A DNA stretch of 64,000 nucleotides from Actinomycetes bacterium (lineage in GTDB: Bacteria > Actinomycetota > Actinomycetes > Propionibacteriales > Nocardioidaceae): positions 1 through 64,000 of the forward strand of contig JAEWOG010000062.1 in the NCBI GenBank assembly GCA_023460975.1, read 5' to 3'. Numbering within the stretch: position 1 is the first letter of the stretch; each line of letters begins with the position of its first letter. Positions 8,604 to 17,111 of the stretch are shown here, piece after piece. Position numbers and translations under genes: made by a program. The notes under the pieces are model-generated. The model was not told the DNA's origin. It saw nothing but the letters and a program-made list of their open reading frames with translations, and made no database searches.

Positions 8604-9559
8604 GGCACCCACCCTAGGAGCAGGCACAGACAACCGGCGATCACGCCCAGGCACCCCGCCACCCCCGCCCAGGCGAACAGGTCAGCCGTCCCGGGGCGCC
8701 CTGCCGCAACCCGCGACCGCGACCGCCGGACGGGGTCCGGACCCAGCCGGTCGCGCACCACGGGCCCCGGCTCGTACGGGATCCGCAGCCGCCGCAGCAG
8801 GCGCAGCGCGGCATCGGCGGATGCGAGGCGCTGGGTGGGGTCGACGACGAGCAGCCGCTCGAGCAGGGGACGCAGCGGGTGGGAGGGGATCCGGGTCTGC
8901 TGGCTGGGGTGCAGTCCCGTCACGAGCTGCCACGCGACGCGACCGACCGCGTACAGGTCCTGCGCGGGATCGGGCGTCGCCCCGCGGGCCTGCTCGGGGG
9001 CCATGTAGCCGTTGGTGCCGACGGCCCCCGGCGCGGTGGTGAACCGTTGGTCCGCGATCGGTGCCGCGACCCCGAAGTCGGCCAGGCGCAGGTGGGGAGG
9101 GCCGGTGCCGGTGGCCTCCAGCAGCAGGTTGGCGGGCTTGACGTCGCGGTGCACCAATCCGGTGGCGTGCACGCAGGCCAGGGCGAGGAGGAGTTGCTCG
9201 ACGAGGAGCGCGGCGTGGCCGGCGGGCAGCGGTCCGTGGGCGGCGATGAGGTCTGCGACCGAACCACCCCGGACGAGGTCCATGACGATCACGACGACGT
9301 CCTCGTCCGCCGCCCATCCCGACGGCGCCACCACGTGGGGGTGCCGGATGCGTACGGCTTGCTCCCGCACGAAGCGCGCCAGCAGCGCCCCGCCGTGGTG
9401 GCCGAGCACCTTGACGGCGACCACGGTGTCGGTCCGCAGGTCGCGCGAGCGCCAGACCGAGCCCATGCCTCCGGCCCCGATCTGGTCGAGCATCACGAAG
9501 CGGCCCGCGACCGGGGCGGACCCCGTGGCGCGGGCCCGCGGCAGACCGGAAGCGAGCAC
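8600..9559 (-). CDS. Membrane-anchored Ser/Thr protein kinase (PknB-like)
   Basis: The 319 residues hold a Hanks-type kinase: glycine loop GAGGMG at 28-33, Lys50 in VAVK, HRDVKPAN from 137 with catalytic Asp139, DFG at 161-163, GTNGYMAPEQA around 181-191, and then a short juxtamembrane linker and one C-terminal membrane segment at about 295-316. Only three residues follow the segment, so there is no extracellular PASTA or sensor domain. The kinase would sit on the cytosolic face next to the envelope genes. The start is GTG at 9559, placed 6 bases after TAGCGT. The kinase stop overlaps the nfo start. Confidence 0.9.
   Translation of the reverse strand: MLASGLPRARATGSAPVAGRFVMLDQIGAGGMGSVWRSRDLRTDTVVAVKVLGHHGGALLARFVREQAVRIRHPHVVAPSGWAADEDVVVIVMDLVRGGSVADLIAAHGPLPAGHAALLVEQLLLALACVHATGLVHRDVKPANLLLEATGTGPPHLRLADFGVAAPIADQRFTTAPGAVGTNGYMAPEQARGATPDPAQDLYAVGRVAWQLVTGLHPSQQTRIPSHPLRPLLERLLVVDPTQRLASADAALRLLRRLRIPYEPGPVVRDRLGPDPVRRSRSRVAAGRPGTADLFAWAGVAGCLGVIAGCLCLLLGWVP
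8611..8616 (-). promoter_or_regulatory. Leaderless -10 element of nfo
   Basis: TAGGGT on the minus strand, 7 bases from the nfo ATG and within the last codons of the kinase gene. It would allow nfo to be expressed apart from the kinase. Confidence 0.45.
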
Positions 9560-9565
9560 ACCGCG

Positions 9566-9571
9566 ACGCTA
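9566..9571 (-). promoter_or_regulatory. Leaderless -10 element of the kinase gene
   Basis: TAGCGT on the minus strand followed by 6 bases and GTG. Confidence 0.45.
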
Positions 9572-9719
9572 GCCGCGCCGCTGCGCGGTGGTGGGTGCTC
9601 ATCCACAGGGCTGGGTGCGTGGCCCGGGTGGGGGTGGAGGCGGGGTGGAGAGGATTCGGGTGAGGCGCGCGAGCGCTGATAGCCTGCGATGTCTGTCTCG
9701 ACCGGCCCGACCGACGGTG

Positions 9720-9791
9720 TCCGGTGGCAGACCCCCGGTGGACCTCGGTCCACCGGTACGCACAGCCCTCCTGCCACGGAAAGTCCGTGGC
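9720..9791 (+). promoter_or_regulatory. Structured 5' leader of the rpsF operon
   Basis: Between the divergent kinase and rpsF (9560-9823) there is no gene. A 10-bp hairpin (9735-9756) lies inside a longer stem formed by TGGCAG (9725-9730) with CTGCCA (9771-9776), extended by TCCG/CGGA. A second hairpin, GCCACGGA (9773-9780) with TCCGTGGC (9784-9791), uses the same 3' bases, so the two folds exclude each other. The second ends 13 bases before the AAGGAGG at 9805-9811. S6:S18-binding leaders are known for rpsF operons in other bacteria; this one could play that role, but the specific binding loop was not verified. Confidence 0.5.
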
Positions 9792-9823
9792 CGCCTTGAG
9801 TCCGAAGGAGGTGGAGACCCGCT

Positions 9824-10111
9824 ATGCGTCACTACGAAGTTGTGGTCATCCTCGACCCGAGCCTCGACGAGCGCACCATTGAGCCGTCGCTCGACAAGTA
9901 CCTCGGTGTCATCCGCAACGACGGCGGCTCTGTTGAGTCCGTCGACGTCTGGGGACGTCGCCGTCTGGCGTACGAGATCAAGAAGAACGCCGAGGCGATC
10001 TACGTGGTCATCAACCTGACCGCCGAGCCCGCCACGGTCAAGGAGTTCGACCGCCAGCTCACGCTGAACGAGTCGATCCTGCGCACGAAGGTCCTCCGCC
10101 CCGTCGCCTGA
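9824..10111 (+). CDS. rpsF: 30S ribosomal protein S6
   Basis: The 95 residues match S6 along the whole length (MRHYEVVVILDP at the start, WGRRRLAYEIKKNAEAIYVV in the middle, ESILRTKVLRP near the end). S6 binds S18 on the platform of the small subunit. It is the first gene of the conserved rpsF-ssb-rpsR-rplI group. AAGGAGG at 9805-9811 fixes the start. Confidence 0.98.
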   Translation: MRHYEVVVILDPSLDERTIEPSLDKYLGVIRNDGGSVESVDVWGRRRLAYEIKKNAEAIYVVINLTAEPATVKEFDRQLTLNESILRTKVLRPVA

Positions 10112-10196
10112 CGGGATGTGGAGAACCACTTCCCGGTGTCAGTGCCTTCGTCAATGATGGCGCCGACACCACTTCTGGATCCTAGGGAGACCTGAC

Positions 10197-10796
10197 ATGG
10201 CAGGCGAGACCAACATCACCGTGGTCGGCAACCTCGTCGACGACCCGGAGCTGCGCTTCACCCCCTCGGGTGCGGCCGTGGCCAACTTCCGGATCGCGTC
10301 GACGCCGCGCACCTTCGACCGTCAGAGCAACGAGTGGAAGGACGGCGAAGCGCTGTTCCTGAGCTGCTCGGTGTGGCGGCAGGCCGCGGAAAACGTCGCC
10401 GAGTCCCTTCAGCGGGGCATGCGTGTGATCGTCCAGGGTCGCCTCAAGTCGCGTCAGTACGAGACCCGCGAGGGCGAGAAGCGCACCGTGTTCGAGATCG
10501 ACGTCGACGAGGTCGGCCCGTCTCTCACGTTCGCCACCGCCAAGGTCACCCGCGCCTCCCGTCAGGGCGGTGGCGGCGGCTTCGGCGGCGGTCAGCGCCA
10601 GCAGCAGGGTGGCGGCAACTACGGCGGCGGCCAGGGCGGCAACGCTCCGGCCAACGACCCGTGGGCCACGCCTGCTGCTCCCCAGCAGAACGCCGGTGGC
10701 TGGGGCAACCAGTCCCAAGGCGGTCAGGGCGGCAACGCTCCGGCCAACGACCCGTGGGGTGCCCCCGGCGTGGGCGGCGACGAGCCTCCCTTCTGA
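10197..10796 (+). CDS. ssb: Single-stranded DNA-binding protein
   Basis: SSB protects single-stranded DNA and recruits replication and repair proteins. The OB fold occupies about residues 1-115 (TNITVVGNLVDDPELRFTPS, FLSCSVWRQAAENV, GMRVIVQGRLKSRQYE). A Gly/Gln/Asn-rich linker follows, containing an internal duplication of GGQGGNAPANDPW, and the protein ends in the acidic tip GDEPPF used for partner binding. At 199 residues the linker is fairly long. Location between rpsF and rpsR is the classic arrangement; AGGGA precedes the ATG. Confidence 0.97.
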   Translation: MAGETNITVVGNLVDDPELRFTPSGAAVANFRIASTPRTFDRQSNEWKDGEALFLSCSVWRQAAENVAESLQRGMRVIVQGRLKSRQYETREGEKRTVFEIDVDEVGPSLTFATAKVTRASRQGGGGGFGGGQRQQQGGGNYGGGQGGNAPANDPWATPAAPQQNAGGWGNQSQGGQGGNAPANDPWGAPGVGGDEPPF

Positions 10797-10879
10797 TCCA
10801 GAAGACCTTTCCGAATACACCCCAACCATTCCGGCGCAGTACCCACTCTGAGCCGGGCTTCTAGAGAGGAAGCACCACA

Positions 10880-11116
10880 ATGGCCAAGGCAGTGATTCGC
10901 AAGCCCAAGAAGAAGGTTTGCCAGTTCTGCAAGGAGAAGGCGACCGGTGTCGACTACAAGGACGCCACCCTCCTCCGCAAGTTCATCTCCGACCGCGGCA
11001 AGATCCGTGCCCGTCGCGTGACCGGCAACTGCGTCCAGCACCAGCGCGACGTGGCCATCGCCGTCAAGAACGCGCGCGAGCTCGCCCTGCTGCCCTACAC
11101 GTCCACCGGTCGCTGA
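10880..11116 (+). CDS. rpsR: 30S ribosomal protein S18
   Basis: This 78-residue S18 contains CQFCKEKATGVDYKDATLLRKF and ITDRGKIRARR-like sequence (here SDRGKIRARRVTGNCVQHQR). It retains the cysteine pair CQFC together with a later Cys-His pattern, so it may be the zinc-binding form of S18; actinobacteria often carry a second, Zn-independent copy elsewhere. AGAGAGGAAG lies upstream of the ATG. Confidence 0.97.
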   Translation: MAKAVIRKPKKKVCQFCKEKATGVDYKDATLLRKFISDRGKIRARRVTGNCVQHQRDVAIAVKNARELALLPYTSTGR

Positions 11117-11140
11117 CCGCGGACCTGACAGGAGACTGAC

Positions 11141-11587
11141 ATGAAGCTCATCCTGACCCAGGAGGTCGACGGCCTCGGCGCTCCCGGCGACGTGGTCGAG
11201 GTCAAGGACGGCTACGGCCGCAACTACCTCATCCCGCGCGGCCTCGGCACGCGTTGGACCCGCGGTGGCGAGAAGACCGTTGAGTCGATCAAGGCCGCTC
11301 GTGCCTCCCGCGCTGCGCGCGACGAGAACCACGCCGCCGAGATCAAGACCAAGATCGAGGCCAGCACGGTCAACGTGAAGGTCCGCGCCGGTGAGGGTGG
11401 TCGCCTGTTCGGCGCCGTCACCACCGCCGAGATCGCCGAGGCCATCGGCGAGGTCTCGGGCGAGAAGGTCGACCGTCGCACCATCGTGGTCGCCAACCCG
11501 ATCAAGTCGCTCGGCGCTCACACGGTGAACGTCAAGCTGCACGACGACGTGGTGGCCTCCGTGTCGCTCAACGTGGTGCCCGCCTGA
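11141..11587 (+). CDS. rplI: 50S ribosomal protein L9
   Basis: The 148 residues match L9, with the N-terminal rRNA-binding domain (MKLILTQEVDGLGAPGDVVEVKDGYGRNYL), a long central helix rich in Lys, Glu and Ala, and a C-terminal domain (RLFGAVTTAEIAEAI). It ends the ribosomal operon, and a strong hairpin follows. The start follows CAGGAGAC by a normal distance. Confidence 0.98.
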   Translation: MKLILTQEVDGLGAPGDVVEVKDGYGRNYLIPRGLGTRWTRGGEKTVESIKAARASRAARDENHAAEIKTKIEASTVNVKVRAGEGGRLFGAVTTAEIAEAIGEVSGEKVDRRTIVVANPIKSLGAHTVNVKLHDDVVASVSLNVVPA

Positions 11588-11612
11588 TCGGCTGACGCCG
11601 CTTCACACGCTT

Positions 11613-11644
11613 CGGCCCGCTGACTCGTCAGAGTCAGCGGGCCG
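11613..11644. terminator. Bidirectional hairpin between rplI and the lipoprotein gene
   Basis: A perfect 14-bp stem (11613-11626 with 11631-11644) closes the four-base loop GTCA. There is no T run, which is usual for actinobacterial hairpin terminators. It lies between convergent genes and can serve both. Confidence 0.75.
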
Positions 11645-11666
11645 ATGTGCGTGGTGGGTCAGTGAC

Positions 11667-12128
11667 TCACTCGGTGGGCTTCTTGCACCACGTGGGTGTC
11701 GCGCCGCCGCCCGAGTGGTAGGCGTACTCCTGCTCGCCCACCTTGAGCGTGATCCGGGTGCCGTCGACGAGGGCTTGGGTGTAGATCATGTCGGGCTTGG
11801 CGCAGCCCAGCGACCCGTCCGTCCAGGTCACCTCCTCGACCTCGACGACCTCGACCTCCGAGGCGTCCACGCCCGCCCGCTCGGCGAGGTCCTTGACCGC
11901 GGCGTCGGTGAGTTCCTCGGTCCCGGCCATGGGGTCCTCCGTCTGGGTCGAATCGGTCGGGGGTGCGGTCGGCTTGCCCGTCGCCGGCGATTCGGTTTCG
12001 GTGGGGGTCGGCGTCTGGGTGGTCTCGTCCTCGGCCACCGCCCCGCCGTCGTCCTCGCCGCATCCCGCACACATGGTGAGCACGGCCAGCGCCGCCGTCG
12101 CGGCGAGCAGTCGTGTGGTCTTGCGCAT
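11667..12128 (-). CDS. Secreted protein, probable lipoprotein, unknown function
   Basis: This 153-residue protein starts with a signal peptide ending in LTMCAGC, a lipobox-like site with an unusual Cys at -3. A Thr/Pro/Glu-rich linker (TQTPTPTETESP) precedes a globular C-terminal domain with EVTWTDGSLGCAKPDMIYTQ, GTRITLKV and YAYHSGGG. That DGSLGC...YTQ...YHSG pattern is a recurrent small extracellular domain of unknown function in actinobacteria and cyanobacteria. A GAGGGGGA ribosome site precedes the ATG at 12128. It is convergent with rplI. I cannot assign a role. Confidence 0.75.
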   Translation of the reverse strand: MRKTTRLLAATAALAVLTMCAGCGEDDGGAVAEDETTQTPTPTETESPATGKPTAPPTDSTQTEDPMAGTEELTDAAVKDLAERAGVDASEVEVVEVEEVTWTDGSLGCAKPDMIYTQALVDGTRITLKVGEQEYAYHSGGGATPTWCKKPTE

Positions 12129-12255
12129 CGGTTCCCCCTCAAACTTCTCGCGGTCCGGGTTCGTCCCGGCCGTTCATCAGTGTGACGCATGGGGTCAGGG
12201 CCAGGTTCCGGGCCTCACTGTCGCTGCCCGTGAGCAGTCGTACGCCCTGAACGCA

Positions 12256-12287
12256 CGAGGGGCCCGGTGAAACCACCGGGCCCCTCG
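12256..12287. terminator. Hairpin terminator of the subtilase gene
   Basis: A perfect 14-bp stem (12256-12269 with 12274-12287) with loop AAAC lies 18 bases beyond the stop of the large subtilase gene, which reads leftward. No T tract is present. Confidence 0.7.
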
Positions 12288-12304
12288 CTTCGTACGGCTC
12301 ACTG

Positions 12305-15300
12305 TCAGCGGCGGACGACCTTGAACGTCGCCTTGGCCTTGCCGGACAGCACGGCCTCATCACCCGAGTAGGTGACCTTGACCTTGACCTTGCCGACCTT
12401 CTTGAACTTGGGCAGCTTGATCGTGGCCTTGCCGTTCTTGAGCGTGACGGTGCGGGTGATCTTCTTGCCCGCTCCCTTGATCACGATCTTGACCTTGCCG
12501 GTCGGCTTGACGCCGCTCGCCTTGACGGCGACCTTGACCTTCGCGCCCTTGGCCTTGACCTTGACCTTCTTCGGGGTCTTGATCTTGATCGTGGGCTCGG
12601 CCTTGGTCGGCGGGGCCGTGGACGTCACCGTGAGGGTGGCGGCCGCGGACTCGCTGGCCTTGAAGGCGCTGTCACCGGCGTACTTGGCGACCACCGAGTA
12701 CGTGCCGGCCGTGGCCGACGCCGTCAGGGTGGCCGAGGCCGTGCCGTCGGCTGCCAGCGTCCCGGAACCAGCGACGGTGCCGTTGACGAGGAAGTCGACC
12801 TTGCCGGTCGGCGTCCCACCTGCACCCGTGACCGTGGCCTTGGCGGTGGTCGTGCCACCGGCCGCGACCGAGGTCGGGTTCAGCGTCAACGTGGTGGCCG
12901 AGTCGACCTGACCGGGGGTGCTGCTCCCGGTCACCTTGACGTCCGCCGTGGCCACCGCGGGCTTGGCTCCCGGGTTGTCCACGGTGTGCTTCGCCGAGTT
13001 GGTGACCACGCCGCTGGCTGCGTCCGCGTCCACCGTCACCTGGTAGCTGAACTGACCCGCGCCGGAGGCTCCCGGCGTGTAGGTGCCGCAGACGACGGTG
13101 CCGTTGGCGATGACCTCGCTGGCGTCACCGTTGTTCACCAGCGCGTGGCCCGTCGTGCCGTCGGCGTTCTCGCCACCGATGGTCACGGCGTCGAGCGGCC
13201 CGTTCAGGTTGTCGTAGGCGTAGTAGACGTCGTTGCCACCGACCGGAACGATGATCTGGGCATCGTAGGTCTGCGCAGCCTGCCCGTAGGCGTGGACGTC
13301 GTCGTACTCCAGGATCGCGAAGTCAGGCGTGGCGCCCTGCTCCCCGAACTGGGCCAGGGACAGCCCCTTGTTGGTGGCCTCGTCGTAGACGATCTCCATG
13401 TCCTGCCACAGGATGGCGTTGAGGTCGTTCGGCAGCGCCTCGTTGGGAACCGTCTGGGTCTCCCACGGCTTGCCGCCGTAGCCGGCCGTCGACCTGACGA
13501 CGAAGCCGTCGTCAGAGATGGTCAGACCGGACTGCTGCGCACCGTAGTGACCAAACGTCAGCGCACTGAACGCCGACCACGCATCCGTGTCGCCGGCCAC
13601 GCCCGCCTGGGCCTTGATGGCGCCACCGGAGGCGGTCAGCAGGTCGACGTACTCGGCCTCGCCCGTGAGCGGGTTGACGCACGTCGGGTCGGCCTGGCTG
13701 GTCGACCATTCGTACGAGCCCTTGGCGTTGTCCGGGCTCACCAGGGTGTCGGTCCACGTGACCTTGCCGTCGGCGTAGGTCGCTCCGCCGGTCGCCGAAC
13801 CGTCCACGTACGTCATGCCGTCCGGGATGGTGTCGGTGATCGTGTACTCGAGGTCGGTCGGGGTGACGTTGGGCTGGACGTCGACCGTGTAGGTCACCGT
13901 GTCGCCCGGGACCGCCTCGCTCTTGTCGGCGGTCTTGGTCACGTCGTCGGCGACGCGGTTGAACGTCACCGGGATGAGACCGGCGGACTCGCCGCCCACG
14001 ACCACGTCGATGGCGCCGTACAGCACGTCACCGGCCTTGATCGACTCGTCGTCCCAGAACGCACGGACGCTGAACGGCTCACCAGAGGCCACGTCGGGGG
14101 ACGGACCCTCGACGCTGAACCCGGCGCTGTTGCCGGCCACGACCACGCTCTGCAGGGTGGCCGTGTCCGTGGCCCCCGGAGTGGAGTCGTCCCAGTTCTG
14201 GACCACGGCCCACCACTCGCCAGCCTCGGGCGAGGCGACGGTGCAGGACTCGTCCGAGCCGCCCGTGGCGCTGAAGCAGGCGACGTTGGCGTCGCTGATC
14301 TCGCCCGTTCCGACATAGAGGTCCATGTCGGGAGAGGTGGAGTCGGCGATGGTGAACGTCAACGCCGTGGCGCCCGCGGGAACCTGGACCTTCTCGACGT
14401 GGACCTGCGAGAGGTCGTCGAAGGGGTCGGAGTTCGTCGAGTCCAGCGGCAGCGAGACGTCGGACTCCTCGGCGGGCACCAGGCCAGAGGCCTCGAACGT
14501 CGCCTCGGCGGAGTCCGCCGCGATGCGGAGGTCGCCGCTGAGCTGCGACCCGGCGTCACGACGCGTGGTGATGTCCACCGACGACGGCAACACGCCCGCC
14601 GACGGCAGCACCGCGACCGGAAGGTGCGCGGCCGGGGCCGACGAACCTGCGGGCGGCGTGAGGACCACGGTGCCGTAGAGCCACGTGTCCTCGATGGTCG
14701 CCACGTCGGCCGTCACGTCGAGCTCGATCGTGCCGCCGGCTGCGACGTCGAAGGAGGTCTGCGCGAGGGTGAGCTCCAGGTCGGGCGAGGAGCTCGAGAC
14801 CGAAGCGGTCCAGGTGCCGGCCGCGTTGTCCGACACCGTTCCCGTACGGGTCCACGAGCACGAGCCGAGGCAGTCGTTGTCGGCCAGGCTGGCCAGGTTG
14901 AGCGTGCGGACGTCGCCGCCGTCGGCCGGGTCGGCCGCGAGGTACTCCGCCTCGGTGACGTCGAAGACCACTCCAGCCTTGGCGGCCTTGGTGAGGTCGA
15001 TGCGACCCGAACCCATGTCGTGCCAGTCGGCGTCGGTGCCGTCGTTGTCCTTGATCGCGGTCTTGGCCGTGGTCATGAGCGCGGACTGCGCCTCGGCGGG
15101 GGTCCAGTTGGGCTGGGCACCCTTGAGCAGCGCGAGCGCACCCGCGGTGTGCGGGCTGGCCATCGAGGTGCCGGACATGAAGCCCCAGTTGACCTCGTTG
15201 TCGCTGCCGTCGGCGGCGAGGATGTCGACGCCGGGAGCAGACACGGACGGGCTGAGGATCGACACTGCCCGGTTGGGTCCGCGGCTGGAGAACGACGCCA

Positions 15301-16957
15301 TGATGTCGGCGACGTCGTCACCCGTGTGGCGCTGCCCGCCCGAGAGCTCGGCCTTGGCGCCCGTCTTGCCCGTCAGCCAGGTCCGCAGCTCGGTGAGCGC
15401 GGCGTGGGTGATGTGGACGCTCGGCAGTGCGTGCGCGTCTGCGTTGAGCGAGTCACCGCTGGCGGCGTCGTTGCCGAGGATCATGCCCTCGGCGCCGAGC
15501 GCGGCGACGACCTCGCTCTTCTCGACGCGACCCGTGGTGCCGCGCTCGCAGATGACGATCTTGCCCGTGAGGTCCTGCCCCGCGAGCTCGCTGGCGATGC
15601 ACAGCTTGCTGCCCAGGTCGGTGGCGTCGACCAACGGGTACGCCTGACCGGTCGACTTGGAGAAGGAGACTCCGTCGATCTGCGGGAGCGTGGCGCCGCC
15701 GTCGGCGGTGATGTCGGTGACGTGGGCCTGCCACTGGCGGTTGTGCTGGGTGGCGCCCACGGTCGTCATCCACGGGGAGTCGCCCGGGCTGCCGAGGGTG
15801 GCCGCACCGGGGCCGGCGTTGCCGGCGGAGGTGGCGACGCTGATGCCGGCGGCGCGGGCGTTGAGGAACCCGATGGTGTCGGCCTGGACCCACGGCGACG
15901 AGGCGCTGGTGGAGCCGATCGAGTAGTTGATGGCGTCGACGTCATCGGCGATGGCCTGCTCGATGGCGGAGACGATCGCCGCACCGGGACACCCGTCCAC
16001 ACACACGTCGTACGCGATGATGTTGGCGTGCGGGGCGACGCCCTTGATGGTCTCGGTCGTGGAGAACTCGTGCTCGGTCCCGCGGGCGGCGTACGTGGTC
16101 ACCTCGACCTGGTTGCCGGCCGTGGTGGACGCGGTGTGCGTGCCGTGGCCGCCGATGTCGTACTTGCTGCCGTCGCCGGTGAAGTTGTACGCGCCGATCA
16201 GCTTGTCGTTGCATCCCCAGTTGGCGGTGTACTGGGCGTGGTCGGGGTCGCACATGCCGTAGTACTTGGGGCGCGGGTTGGTCACGACGTAGCCGTCGCC
16301 ACCGTCGGCGACGGGCACGGACGCGGCGAACGACGGGTTCGCGGCGTTGATGCCGGAGTCGATGATGCCGACGACGACGCCCTCACCCTTGGTGCCGGTG
16401 CCGTTCGGGACGCCGGTGCCGCTCCAGATGTCGGGCGCGCCGATCCACTCGGGGCCGACGTCGGTGGTCAGCTCGTACGTGCCCTCGACCTGGATGGCGC
16501 CGATGCCCTTGAGGCGGGAGACCTTCTCGGCCTCCGCGCGGCTGAGTTCGATGGCGAAGCCGTTGAGGGCCTCGGTCCAGGACGCCTTGATGGCGGGCTT
16601 GCTGCCCAGCGTCGAGGCGATCGAGGCCTTCAGCGCCTTCTGGTCAGCGAGGATGCTCGAGCGGTACGACGACGCCCCCGGTGCCTTGGCGAGCGTCTGA
16701 CCCTTGGCGTTGGTCGCGCTCGCGCGACTGGGAACCGCCGGCTGCTTGAGCTGGATGATGTAGGTCTGGGTGCCCTTGCCGAGCTCGATCACCGGACCGG
16801 TCTTGGTGGGGCTGACGGCGGTGGCCGTCGCGGGTGTGAACGTGCCGCTGTCCTTGCGAGTGGCAGCGGGGTCGTCCGCTGCGCTCGCCATGCCGAGAGG
16901 CATGAGCGGGGCGAGTAGGCCGGCGGCAGCAACCGCAGCCAGGGTATGGCGTTTCAA
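12305..16957 (-). CDS. Large secreted subtilisin-like (S8) serine protease
   Basis: The 1550-residue preproprotein has a signal peptide (cleavage after ASA at 24-26) and an I9-like propeptide region at about 63-160. The S8 catalytic domain has Asp200 in GIIDSGIN, His271 in GGHGTHTAS, oxyanion Asn390 in SAGN and Ser598 in SGTSMASPH, with a PA domain inserted at about 440-540. C-terminal parts include a pre-peptidase-like beta domain, a DUF11-type domain (DKSEAVPGDTVTYTVDV) interrupted by a long module, an Ig-like repeat (TSVAAGGTTTAKATVTGAGG) and a Lys-rich beta domain. No sortase or membrane anchor is seen. The start is TTG at 16957, chosen for the GGAGGAG just upstream and the signal peptide; further upstream codons encode no plausible leader. 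Confidence 0.93.
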   Translation of the reverse strand: MKRHTLAAVAAAGLLAPLMPLGMASAADDPAATRKDSGTFTPATATAVSPTKTGPVIELGKGTQTYIIQLKQPAVPSRASATNAKGQTLAKAPGASSYRSSILADQKALKASIASTLGSKPAIKASWTEALNGFAIELSRAEAEKVSRLKGIGAIQVEGTYELTTDVGPEWIGAPDIWSGTGVPNGTGTKGEGVVVGIIDSGINAANPSFAASVPVADGGDGYVVTNPRPKYYGMCDPDHAQYTANWGCNDKLIGAYNFTGDGSKYDIGGHGTHTASTTAGNQVEVTTYAARGTEHEFSTTETIKGVAPHANIIAYDVCVDGCPGAAIVSAIEQAIADDVDAINYSIGSTSASSPWVQADTIGFLNARAAGISVATSAGNAGPGAATLGSPGDSPWMTTVGATQHNRQWQAHVTDITADGGATLPQIDGVSFSKSTGQAYPLVDATDLGSKLCIASELAGQDLTGKIVICERGTTGRVEKSEVVAALGAEGMILGNDAASGDSLNADAHALPSVHITHAALTELRTWLTGKTGAKAELSGGQRHTGDDVADIMASFSSRGPNRAVSILSPSVSAPGVDILAADGSDNEVNWGFMSGTSMASPHTAGALALLKGAQPNWTPAEAQSALMTTAKTAIKDNDGTDADWHDMGSGRIDLTKAAKAGVVFDVTEAEYLAADPADGGDVRTLNLASLADNDCLGSCSWTRTGTVSDNAAGTWTASVSSSSPDLELTLAQTSFDVAAGGTIELDVTADVATIEDTWLYGTVVLTPPAGSSAPAAHLPVAVLPSAGVLPSSVDITTRRDAGSQLSGDLRIAADSAEATFEASGLVPAEESDVSLPLDSTNSDPFDDLSQVHVEKVQVPAGATALTFTIADSTSPDMDLYVGTGEISDANVACFSATGGSDESCTVASPEAGEWWAVVQNWDDSTPGATDTATLQSVVVAGNSAGFSVEGPSPDVASGEPFSVRAFWDDESIKAGDVLYGAIDVVVGGESAGLIPVTFNRVADDVTKTADKSEAVPGDTVTYTVDVQPNVTPTDLEYTITDTIPDGMTYVDGSATGGATYADGKVTWTDTLVSPDNAKGSYEWSTSQADPTCVNPLTGEAEYVDLLTASGGAIKAQAGVAGDTDAWSAFSALTFGHYGAQQSGLTISDDGFVVRSTAGYGGKPWETQTVPNEALPNDLNAILWQDMEIVYDEATNKGLSLAQFGEQGATPDFAILEYDDVHAYGQAAQTYDAQIIVPVGGNDVYYAYDNLNGPLDAVTIGGENADGTTGHALVNNGDASEVIANGTVVCGTYTPGASGAGQFSYQVTVDADAASGVVTNSAKHTVDNPGAKPAVATADVKVTGSSTPGQVDSATTLTLNPTSVAAGGTTTAKATVTGAGGTPTGKVDFLVNGTVAGSGTLAADGTASATLTASATAGTYSVVAKYAGDSAFKASESAAATLTVTSTAPPTKAEPTIKIKTPKKVKVKAKGAKVKVAVKASGVKPTGKVKIVIKGAGKKITRTVTLKNGKATIKLPKFKKVGKVKVKVTYSGDEAVLSGKAKATFKVVRR

Positions 16958-17111
16958 GGATTCTCCTCCACAACGATGAGTCGCCCGAGAAAAGGCGGAG
17001 GAATGGGTGGCGGACGCCGACCCACACGCATGACTGTCTATGTTGCGGGTGAGGGCCCTGTCAACGGTGGCGCGAGCGAACAAGTGTCCTACTCGCCAGT
17101 ACCCCTGCGGA

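Noticed and set aside
12986..16918. Very long open frame opposite the subtilase gene
   Set aside because: It is the antisense of a clear S8 protease; its sequence is Val/Arg/Gly-rich with no domain, as expected for high-GC shadow frames.
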